Assembly (NCBI GenBank): GCA_002840735.1
Contig: PHBY01000005.1
Location: 124,001-188,000, forward strand
Direction of reading: 5' to 3'
Source: Chloroflexi bacterium HGW-Chloroflexi-2
GTDB taxonomy: Bacteria; Chloroflexota; Anaerolineae; Anaerolineales; Anaerolineaceae
Length of the DNA stretch: 64,000 nt
Each line of letters opens with the position of its first letter. The first letter of the stretch is position 1. The notes beneath the pieces are model-generated. The model had not been told where the DNA came from and ran no database searches. It saw only the letters and a program-made list of their open reading frames with translations. Positions 17,470 to 24,909 of this stretch are shown one piece after another. Position numbers and translations under genes: made by a program.

Positions 17470-18209
17470 TGCGCGCAAAAGCAGTTTTATTGGCATTGGT
17501 TCTTCTTCTCCTATTATGGCAGGTACTGGCATGGATTGTCAATCTGGCGATTTTGCCATCACCCTGGGAAGTAGGGCAAACCCTCATTCGTGAACTGGGG
17601 CGTGATTTGCCCGGGCATTTCCTGGCCAGCTTCTGGCGAGTATTTGCCAGCACTTTATTGGCCATCCTTTTTGCTTCGCCATTAGGACTGATGTTGGGTC
17701 AATCCAAACCTCTGGACCGTTTCTTTGCTCCGGTTATTTATTTGTTATATCCCATACCGAAAGTTGTGCTTTTACCAATTGTGGTGCTTTTCTTAGGGAT
17801 TGGGGATGTTTCTAAAATTTTTATGATCTTTTTAATCCTCTTTTTCCAGATCCTCGTGCTGGTCCGCGATCAGGCAGCTACATTACGCCCTGAATTGATT
17901 CAAAGCGTACGCAGCCTGGGAGCTGGCAGACGGGCATTGTTCCGATATGTGTATTTTCCAGCCAGTATTCCCGCGATTTTGACCGCATTGCGCCAATCGG
18001 TAGGGACGGCAGTCGCAGTCCTGTATGTTGCTGAATTGTTCGCCACCCAGAAAGGGTTGGGGTATTATATTTATCTCAAAGGGTCCAATCTTTTCGACTA
18101 TCCGGCGATGTACGCTGGTGTGGTGGCAATGAGTGTTCTGGGCTTAGGACTGTATTTTGTGGTCGATTGGCTGGAGCGTAAACTTTGTCCATGGCAGTTT
18201 GCGCGCTAG
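17469..18209 (+). CDS. ABC transporter permease (nitrate/sulfonate type)
   Basis: This roughly 246-residue integral membrane protein has about six helices and the EAA loop SVRSLGAGRRALFRYVYFPA (about 148-167), which docks with the ATPase. The ATG at 17469 overlaps the ATPase stop (TAATG). An in-frame ATG at 17436 lies inside the ATPase gene and would add 11 residues, so the exact start is uncertain. It completes a three-gene importer. The substrate is unknown. Confidence 0.9.
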   Translation: MRAKAVLLALVLLLLLWQVLAWIVNLAILPSPWEVGQTLIRELGRDLPGHFLASFWRVFASTLLAILFASPLGLMLGQSKPLDRFFAPVIYLLYPIPKVVLLPIVVLFLGIGDVSKIFMIFLILFFQILVLVRDQAATLRPELIQSVRSLGAGRRALFRYVYFPASIPAILTALRQSVGTAVAVLYVAELFATQKGLGYYIYLKGSNLFDYPAMYAGVVAMSVLGLGLYFVVDWLERKLCPWQFAR

Positions 18210-18300
18210 TAAAAAACACTTATGATATGAAACAGATCTATCGTGCAAAGTTGATGGATCTTTCAAAGAAATAACAGGATGAAAGAAGGATGAAACTTCC

Positions 18301-18663
18301 ATGAATGCTATCAAAATCAAAACCGAACAGGGTGATTACCTCATTTGCCTGCCTGGCAGCGGTTTGATCTCAAACGAGAAGGATATCATGGATGTACTGG
18401 CGTTTGGATTCGAGATGGAACAGAACCGCTTGATCATTCACGCGACTGAACTTCACCCCGACTTTTTTAATTTGAAAACCGGCTTATTAGGAAGTATTTT
18501 TCTGAAATTATCCAATTACCACGTAAAAACAGCCTTTATTGTTGAACTGGATAAGATCGAGAGTGAACGTTTTCATGAATTGATTTACGAACACAAACGC
18601 AGCCGTGAAATCCGATTTTTTGAAGATCTGGCCAGCGCAGAGCTATGGCTCTTTCAAGATTGA
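18301..18663 (+). CDS. DUF4180 domain protein
   Basis: This is a 120-residue cytoplasmic protein resembling the DUF4180 family. Typical features are the central segment ISNEKDIMDVLAFGFEM, ATELHPDFFNLKTGLLG, and the C-terminal SREIRFFEDLASAELWL. No catalytic residues are evident and the family function is unknown. The fold may resemble STAS-like domains. A GAAAGAAGGATG sequence upstream offers a ribosome-binding site. The next gene, a cysteine desulfurase, begins 11 bp after its stop, so they are likely co-transcribed. Confidence 0.72.
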   Translation: MNAIKIKTEQGDYLICLPGSGLISNEKDIMDVLAFGFEMEQNRLIIHATELHPDFFNLKTGLLGSIFLKLSNYHVKTAFIVELDKIESERFHELIYEHKRSREIRFFEDLASAELWLFQD

Positions 18664-18674
18664 ATGAGGTAGAG

Positions 18675-19811
18675 ATGAAACCTATTTACCTGGATTACAA
18701 TGCCACGACACCGATTGCCAAAGAAGTGGCGGATGCCATGTTACCTTATCTTTATGATCATTTTGGTAATCCTTCCAGCAGCCATCAGTCAGGTGTACAG
18801 GCAAAAATGGCAGTGGAATTCGCCCGCAGGCAGGTGGCAGAACTGATTGGCGCCCAACCGGCTGATATCATCTTCACCAGCGGTGGCACCGAAGCCAATA
18901 ATCATGCCATTCGCGGATATTGTGAGTTGCATCAGGATCAGGGCAGACACATCATCACATCTGCGGTGGAGCACCCGGCGGTTCTGGAAGTTTGTCGTGA
19001 TCTTGAACGCGGTGGGTTTGATTTAACGATTCTGGATGTAGATCAATATGGTCGGGTCAACCCTGCTGATCTGGACGCAGCGATTCGTGCTGATACGATT
19101 CTGATCAGCATTATGCATGCCAATAATGAAGTTGGCACCTTACAGCCGATCAAAGAATTGACTTCGATTGCGAAATCTCATGGCATTGTTTTTCACACAG
19201 ATGCAGCACAATCCACGGGAAAAATTTCGGTCAATGTCAATGATCTGGGTGTGGATCTGTTATCGATAGCAGGACATAAGTTGTATGCCCCGAAAGGGGT
19301 AGGGGTATTGTATATTCGAGATGGAATCCAATTGAAAAACCTGATGTATGGGGCAGGACATGAAAATGGGAAGCGACCAGGCACTGAGAATCTTCTGGAG
19401 ATCGTGGGATTGGGAAAAGCCTGTGTGGTTGCTGCGCGCGATCTTTCCGCCAACAAGCAACATCTCATATCCATGCGGGAATTCCTTTATAATGAACTGG
19501 TAAAGGCATTGGGAGTAGAACGCCTGCGTGTGAATGGGCATCCATCACAACGACTGCCGAATACACTCAGCCTGGGTATCCGTGATATTGAGTCGCACCA
19601 ATTATTAAACCGCATCAATGATCGAGTAGCCATATCTGCGGGATCTGCCTGCCATGCAGACTCTGTGACAATCTCAGGGGTTCTGAAAGCCATGCGGGTA
19701 CCGGATGAATGGGCTCAGGGAACACTACGCTTTTCTGTGGGACGGGAAACCACCCCAGAAGAAATCACAGAAGCTGTATCAATTATCAAGTCTGTTGTTC
19801 TGGAAAATTAG
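18675..19811 (+). CDS. Cysteine desulfurase, NifS/IscS type
   Basis: This 378-residue PLP enzyme of class V removes sulfur from cysteine, giving alanine and an enzyme persulfide for Fe-S clusters, thiolation or other sulfur uses. The start MKPIYLDYNATTP follows a GAGG site; a longer reading overlaps the upstream gene. The PLP lysine lies in SIAGHKLYAPKG (about 198-209), HTDAAQ binds the cofactor, and the persulfide cysteine lies in SAGSACHADS (about 326-335). No iscU, nifU or thiI is adjacent, so its sulfur acceptor is not indicated by context. Confidence 0.93.
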   Translation: MKPIYLDYNATTPIAKEVADAMLPYLYDHFGNPSSSHQSGVQAKMAVEFARRQVAELIGAQPADIIFTSGGTEANNHAIRGYCELHQDQGRHIITSAVEHPAVLEVCRDLERGGFDLTILDVDQYGRVNPADLDAAIRADTILISIMHANNEVGTLQPIKELTSIAKSHGIVFHTDAAQSTGKISVNVNDLGVDLLSIAGHKLYAPKGVGVLYIRDGIQLKNLMYGAGHENGKRPGTENLLEIVGLGKACVVAARDLSANKQHLISMREFLYNELVKALGVERLRVNGHPSQRLPNTLSLGIRDIESHQLLNRINDRVAISAGSACHADSVTISGVLKAMRVPDEWAQGTLRFSVGRETTPEEITEAVSIIKSVVLEN

Positions 19812-19833
19812 GTTTACTTGAACAAATTCCCTC

Positions 19834-19876
19834 TTGACAGACTATTATTGTATAAAATTAAATCGATAAGTATCGA
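19834..19876 (+). promoter_or_regulatory. Promoter and inverted-repeat operator candidate of arsR-like gene
   Basis: TTGACA (19834-19839) with a weak TTAAAT -10 (18-bp spacer) lies ahead of the regulator gene. Immediately downstream is a perfect inverted repeat TCGATA-AG-TATCGA (19863-19876). The position suits autoregulation by the ArsR-type protein that follows. Confidence 0.5.
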
Positions 19877-19901
19877 AATAAATGTACAAAGATGATTATA
19901 T

Positions 19902-20474
19902 ATGAATAATGATGAGAAGATACAGGAACTATTGAATTTCTTCAAAGCATTGGCTGATCCCAATCGTTTGAAGATTATTGGATTGTTGGCTCAGCAGGAT
20001 TTGTCAGTGGAGCAAATGGCGGAGATGTTATCCGTAGCGTCTTCAACTGTTTCCCATCACCTGTCACGTTTGAGCAAAGCAGGTCTGGTTTCAGCCCGAG
20101 CGGAGGGCTATTACAACATATATCAACTCAACGCGAAAAAGCTTGAGTTATTATCCAAAGAATTGTTGACACCTGAACAGTTGCCAACATTTGTAAGCGA
20201 GATTGACATGGATGCTTATGATCAAAAAGTGGTCAAGAATTTTACCAACCCGGATGGAACTTTAAAAATCATCCCGGGTCAGAGAAAGAAACTTATTGCA
20301 GTATTACAATACATGTTGCCAGAATTTGAATCTGGAAAACAGTACCAGGAAAAAGAAGTAAATCAAATTTTGGAACGGTTTCACGAAGATTATGCACAAT
20401 TACGGCGTGACATGATTGATACCGGTTTGATGAAACGTGAAAACGGAATTTACTGGAAAGTTGACCATTTATGA
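19902..20474 (+). CDS. ArsR-family regulator with C-terminal DUF2087 domain
   Basis: This 190-residue transcription factor has an N-terminal winged helix (about 8-85): LADPNRLKIIGLLAQQDLSV, MLSVASSTVSHHLSRLSKAGLV as recognition region, and EGYYNIYQL as wing. The C-terminal part (about 120-190) matches DUF2087, with PGQRKKLIAVLQYML and INDTGLMKREN-like spacing ending IYWKVDHL. DUF2087 is often fused to small HTH regulators and its ligand is unknown. No metal-binding cysteine motif of classical ArsR is visible. Its 3' end overlaps the convergent aldo/keto reductase gene by 6 bp. Confidence 0.88.
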   Translation: MNNDEKIQELLNFFKALADPNRLKIIGLLAQQDLSVEQMAEMLSVASSTVSHHLSRLSKAGLVSARAEGYYNIYQLNAKKLELLSKELLTPEQLPTFVSEIDMDAYDQKVVKNFTNPDGTLKIIPGQRKKLIAVLQYMLPEFESGKQYQEKEVNQILERFHEDYAQLRRDMIDTGLMKRENGIYWKVDHL

Positions 20475-21482
20475 AGATAAAATTTCTTCAATTTTTTCAA
20501 GAACATCATTTGAAAGGGCCGGCTGCGCAACCCCAGCCACAATTTCCTCAATTTGGGCGGGTCGTGATGCACCGATAAGTGCAGAAGTAACAGCCCGTTG
20601 GCGTAATGTCCAATTGATGGCTAATTGTGCCAGGCTCAGGTTTAATTCGCCTGCGATCCGATTGAGTTGAGTCACTTTTTCCAGGATCTGTTTCGTGATA
20701 TTATCTGGTTTCAAAAATGTTTCAGGTTTGCCTGCCCTTGAGTCGTCAGGGATGCCATGCAAATATTTGTCTGTCAGCATTCCCTGCGCAAGAGGAGAAA
20801 AAACAATACATCCCACTCCCTCCTCATCGAGGACCGATAACAATTCCTTCTCGATCCAGCGATCGAACAAATTGTAATTGGGTTGATGGATTAAACAGGG
20901 TGTGCCTAATTGTCTCAGCATTTGAATGGCTAAGCGAGCTTCCTTCGGACGATAATTGGAAATACCTGCATAAAGAGCGCGCCCACTACGAACAATATAG
21001 TCCAGCGCACCCATGGTTTCTTCCAATGGGGTGTCGGGATCAGGACGGTGGTGGTAGAAGATATCAACATAATCCAGCCCCATGCGTTTCAGACTCTGAT
21101 CCAGGCTGGATACCAGGTATTTTCGTGACCCCCACTCGCCATAAGGTCCATTCCACATCCAATAACCAGCTTTACTGGAGATGATTAATTCATCCCTGTA
21201 GGGTAGAAAATCTTTGGCTATTATTTTTCCAAATGTTTCTTCTGCACTTCCAGGAGGAGGACCGTAATTGTTAGCCAGATCGAAATGGGTGATACCCAGA
21301 TCAAAAGCGGTGCGCAACATAGCCCGGCAATTCTCGATGGTATCCACACCACCAAAATTGTGCCACAAACCCAAAGAGATCAATGGGAGTTGAATGCCAC
21401 TGCGACCACAACGACGATATTCGATGGATTGATAGCGATCAGGGTCGGGAATGTACGGAGCTGAAACAGGAATGACTGCCAT
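20469..21482 (-). CDS. Aldo/keto reductase, YghZ-like
   Basis: This 337-residue NADPH-dependent oxidoreductase has a TIM-barrel fold. The catalytic tetrad is visible: Asp in FDLANNYG, Tyr in the same motif, Lys in IISSKAGY and His in DIFYHHRPD. The segment MWNGPYGEWGSRKYLVSSLD and the overall length match the Kv-beta/YghZ branch, whose E. coli member reduces L-glyceraldehyde 3-phosphate and methylglyoxal. It may detoxify reactive aldehydes. It is convergent with the ArsR-type regulator gene and lies 15 bp after ppk1 on the same strand, so it could also be part of that transcript. Confidence 0.9.
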   Translation of the reverse strand: MAVIPVSAPYIPDPDRYQSIEYRRCGRSGIQLPLISLGLWHNFGGVDTIENCRAMLRTAFDLGITHFDLANNYGPPPGSAEETFGKIIAKDFLPYRDELIISSKAGYWMWNGPYGEWGSRKYLVSSLDQSLKRMGLDYVDIFYHHRPDPDTPLEETMGALDYIVRSGRALYAGISNYRPKEARLAIQMLRQLGTPCLIHQPNYNLFDRWIEKELLSVLDEEGVGCIVFSPLAQGMLTDKYLHGIPDDSRAGKPETFLKPDNITKQILEKVTQLNRIAGELNLSLAQLAINWTLRQRAVTSALIGASRPAQIEEIVAGVAQPALSNDVLEKIEEILSS

Positions 21483-21497
21483 ATTACCTCTCTTTAA

Positions 21498-23657
21498 TTA
21501 TGAAGAAGTTTGATTTTTACGATTGGCACGTTCGATGAAAATTTGTTGGGCATTTTTTGCGTTGCGTGCAGAGTGTGGTTTGAGACGCGTATAAGTGCCG
21601 TCGGATTTCATATTACGCGCTTTCACATTATCGGATAAATAAAGCTCGAGAATATTTTTGCGAATCTGACGCACCAACACCTTATCCTCAACCGGAAAAA
21701 GGATTTCAACCCGTTGATTAAGGTTACGTGGCATCAGATCAGCACTTCCCAGATAGATCTCTTCTTCGTCATCATTATGGAAGTAATAAACCCGGCTATG
21801 TTCCAGAAAACGGCCGAGAATACTGATCACACGAATATTTTCACTCAAACCTTTAATGCCAGGCTTGAGACTGCAAATGCCACGCGTGATCAAATCTACT
21901 TTAACCCCAACCTGAGATGCCTGGTAGAGCTTCTTAATGATGATTGGATCAACAATCGAATTCATCTTGAAGATCAGGTGGCCATTCTTCTTATTTTTGT
22001 GAATGGCGATTTCGCGATCGATCATTTGCTCAAAGCGTTGACGCAAATTAATCGGAGCGATTAATAATTTTCGATATTCTTTTTTGGCAGAATACCCTGT
22101 TAGATAATTAAAAACATCGCTTGCATCTGCCCCGATATCTGAATCGGCTGTGAAAAGTCCCATATCCTCATATAGATTAGCAGTGACATGATGATAATTG
22201 CCTGTACCCAGGTGAATATAGCGGCGGATATTTTCACCTTCTTTGCGCACTACCAGGGCAATTTTGCAATGGGTTTTCAAGCCTACCAACCCATAAGTCA
22301 CATGTACCCCTTCCTGCTCCAGCATTCTGGCCCAGCCAATATTGCTTTCCTCATCAAAACGAGCTTTCAATTCCACCAGAACGGCAACCTGCTTCCCATA
22401 ATCCCGCCGGGCTTCCAGTAAAGTTTTAACGATAGGTGAGTGCTTCCCAACGCGATAGAGTGTCATTTTTATCGTCAAGACATTAGGATCGTGGGCAGCA
22501 GCGCGCAGAAAATCTACGACAGGTAGAAAAGAATCATACGGATGGTGTAAGAAAATATCGTGAGCACGGATGGTACTAAAAATAGTGTTGCCATCAAAGA
22601 CTTCTTTTTGGCGAAGTCGGTCTGGAAACGACTGAATAAAAGGGCGATATTTTAATTGAGGAAGATCAATGGGATACAGATCGATCAGGCTGTACATATT
22701 CATGGGAGAATCCAATGCATAAATGTCACGATTATCCATATCCAGATTCTGAGCCAATAAATCCTGCATATGCATGGGCATATTTTTATCCACAATCAAG
22801 CGAATCACTTTACCAAATCTGCGATTTCTGACGCTCTCCTCCATTACTTCTAACAAATCCGCTGCTTCCAATTCCTGAATTTCAAAATCAGCATTGCGGG
22901 TTACATGAAATGGATGAACTTCCAGAATCTTCATGCCTGGGAAAAGGAACTGGATATTCTCCTTCACCAGGTGACTGAGCCAGATAAAATAATGATGTCT
23001 GGGGGTGGATCCATCACGGCGATAACCCCCAGAAGATCGTTTGATGGGCACCAATTGGGGTAATGAGGAGGGAACTTTTACCCGGGCAAAATGCTCCTCC
23101 TGTTCTTCATCCTCGATAGAGATGGCCAGATTGAGACTTAGATTGGAAATATGTGGAAAAGGATGACCGGGATCGAAAGCCAGTGGTGTCAAAGTTGGAT
23201 AGACGACCTCTTCAAAATATCCATTCACAAACTCCCGTTGCCGTTCGGTTAGTTGACTGTACGAAAGGATGTGAATACCATTCTTTTCCAACAAAGGTGT
23301 TATGGTGTTATGCCAGTATTCGCGACTTTCCACCATTATTTTATTCGCAATTTTTCTTATTTCAATTAATTGCTGATTGGGAGTGAGACCATCTTTGGTC
23401 GTTGCATAAACGCCTGCATCCCGCTGCATTACCAGTCCACCCACACGCACCATGAAGAATTCATCCAGGTTGGAACCAAGAATCGATAAAAACTTCACCC
23501 GTTCTAGAAGTGGATTGCGTTCATCCATGGCTTCTTCCAGAACGCGACGCTGGAATTCCAACATGCCTAATTCACGATTGATATAATATTTGGGATTGTC
23601 CAGATCATCGATGAGAACTTGTGTTTCCGGTGGTGGGTTTACGATTTCCTCTGTCAT
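21498..23657 (-). CDS. ppk1: Polyphosphate kinase 1
   Basis: This 719-residue enzyme makes polyphosphate from ATP reversibly. Visible features include the N-terminal YINRELGMLEFQRRVLEEA, the middle domain, and C-terminal phospholipase D-like domains. The autophosphorylated histidine is expected in IHLGTGNYH (about 475-483), and a second conserved His lies in SRVYYFHND. LGSADLMPRNLNQRVEILFPV is the typical C-terminal signature. Length is normal. Its start codon overlaps the stop of the CAP-domain gene as ATGA, so the two are translationally coupled. Polyphosphate may serve as phosphate and energy store; a PsiE-like gene lies about 20 kb away. Confidence 0.96.
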   Translation of the reverse strand: MTEEIVNPPPETQVLIDDLDNPKYYINRELGMLEFQRRVLEEAMDERNPLLERVKFLSILGSNLDEFFMVRVGGLVMQRDAGVYATTKDGLTPNQQLIEIRKIANKIMVESREYWHNTITPLLEKNGIHILSYSQLTERQREFVNGYFEEVVYPTLTPLAFDPGHPFPHISNLSLNLAISIEDEEQEEHFARVKVPSSLPQLVPIKRSSGGYRRDGSTPRHHYFIWLSHLVKENIQFLFPGMKILEVHPFHVTRNADFEIQELEAADLLEVMEESVRNRRFGKVIRLIVDKNMPMHMQDLLAQNLDMDNRDIYALDSPMNMYSLIDLYPIDLPQLKYRPFIQSFPDRLRQKEVFDGNTIFSTIRAHDIFLHHPYDSFLPVVDFLRAAAHDPNVLTIKMTLYRVGKHSPIVKTLLEARRDYGKQVAVLVELKARFDEESNIGWARMLEQEGVHVTYGLVGLKTHCKIALVVRKEGENIRRYIHLGTGNYHHVTANLYEDMGLFTADSDIGADASDVFNYLTGYSAKKEYRKLLIAPINLRQRFEQMIDREIAIHKNKKNGHLIFKMNSIVDPIIIKKLYQASQVGVKVDLITRGICSLKPGIKGLSENIRVISILGRFLEHSRVYYFHNDDEEEIYLGSADLMPRNLNQRVEILFPVEDKVLVRQIRKNILELYLSDNVKARNMKSDGTYTRLKPHSARNAKNAQQIFIERANRKNQTSS

Positions 23658-24706
23658 TCATCTTCCCCTTTCTTTTCATCCGGTGGGCTGGGACTTTTAC
23701 CAAAACTTCCGGTAACGATTAACAGAATACCCAGGGCCAATACTGAGATCAGTACCACTCCAATAACCTTGTTCTGGAAAATCCCACTCAAAGCAACATT
23801 CTGATTTTTCAGTGCCTCTGGTGTCGTTGAAGGTGTCACTGCTGCAATTGTATTCGATGGTTTGGGTGTAGCTGTTTTTGTTCTCGTGGGTCTCAAGGTG
23901 ACGGTGGCTGTTGGGGTGACCTGAGAAGGATCAATGGTTGGAGAGATTTTGGTGTTTACCGGTGTGCGAACTGCTTCGAAAACCAATAATTTATCACCCA
24001 CATAAATGGTAGGATCTTCAGGATTCAAATTATTGAGACGAATCAAATCCTCGATTTTTGTATCATATGCAATGGCAATGCTCCATAGCGCTTGCCCTGG
24101 TAACACTTCATGCACGACGGCTCCATTTTCATTCGGGGTAACCGTTTGTACAGGGATAATTAATTGCGAAACGGAGGGTGTCGTTGTGCCAGAATTCAAT
24201 AATTGAGTTGGATTGGGTGTGTATTGAGCGTCATCGCTGGTGTAAGCTGCGTGAACAACATACCAGATACGGTCACCGTAAGGAAAAACACCTGCACCAA
24301 TATGGATATAACTGGGATTCGCAGAGGGATATTGATGAGACTCATCACTCCACCACTCTGCTATGGTTTCAATGGATACAGGACCGATAGCGAAATTTTC
24401 GGTTGCAAAAACTTGAGCGCCACCACCATATCCATAGGAAGCAATGCGTCCACTGACATTTCCTATGTGCATTCTTAATCCATTTATGGCCATATAGACT
24501 GCGGTATCATATGCTGTTGACATAAGAATTGGATCCACAACGAGAGGTTGGTGACCATAACCAACGCGCCAATTGTTGATCAAAGTAATCAATTCATCTG
24601 CTGTTATGGATTGAGATGGTGCTGCCTCTGTGGGAGAAACCTGAGCAACACTAATGAGAAAGATCACCATCAATATAATGATGAAGGATTTTTGTATCTT
24701 GTTCAT
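23654..24706 (-). CDS. Secreted CAP-domain protein with LysM and C-terminal membrane anchor
   Basis: This 350-residue protein has a signal peptide (about 1-28), a CAP/SCP domain (about 38-160: LITLINNWRVGYG, then TENFAIGP and HIGAGVFPY), and a LysM module (about 197-250: HEVLPGQALWSIAIAYDTKI) that binds peptidoglycan. A Thr/Pro-rich linker follows, then a transmembrane helix (about 312-333) and an acidic tail. It should sit at the cell envelope, anchored at its C-terminus. The CAP function is unknown in bacteria. No Shine-Dalgarno sequence precedes the ATG, and a TATAAT box ends 8 bp before it, suggesting a leaderless mRNA. The stop overlaps the ppk1 start. Confidence 0.88.
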   Translation of the reverse strand: MNKIQKSFIIILMVIFLISVAQVSPTEAAPSQSITADELITLINNWRVGYGHQPLVVDPILMSTAYDTAVYMAINGLRMHIGNVSGRIASYGYGGGAQVFATENFAIGPVSIETIAEWWSDESHQYPSANPSYIHIGAGVFPYGDRIWYVVHAAYTSDDAQYTPNPTQLLNSGTTTPSVSQLIIPVQTVTPNENGAVVHEVLPGQALWSIAIAYDTKIEDLIRLNNLNPEDPTIYVGDKLLVFEAVRTPVNTKISPTIDPSQVTPTATVTLRPTRTKTATPKPSNTIAAVTPSTTPEALKNQNVALSGIFQNKVIGVVLISVLALGILLIVTGSFGKSPSPPDEKKGEDE

Positions 24707-24714
24707 AACTAGTT

Positions 24715-24741
24715 ATTATACCGAATCAATCAAAGAGTCAA
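24715..24741 (-). promoter_or_regulatory. Promoter for a leaderless CAP-ppk1 transcript
   Basis: On the minus strand TTGACT (24741-24736) and TATAAT (24720-24715) are separated by 15 bp. Only 8 bp lie between the -10 box and the ATG at 24706, which places the predicted transcription start at or within a few bases of the start codon. Confidence 0.6.
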
Positions 24742-24909
24742 CCCCCGCCTTTTCGTTAAACCGCAAGATTCCAGTGAGATTCATCCATTTTTCAGGATAA
24801 TTTTGATTTGTTAAGTCATTGAAAGTGTGATTTTGTTCTTAACTTGCTCAAAATGATAAAATTATGCATAATAATGATGATCAAATCAATAGAGAATGGG
24901 TAGGTGACT

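Noticed and set aside
15718-18209. Thiamine-precursor (ThiXYZ-type) transporter
   Set aside because: The binding protein is of the NMT1/THI5 class, but no TPP riboswitch or thiamine gene is nearby and the class binds many ligands.
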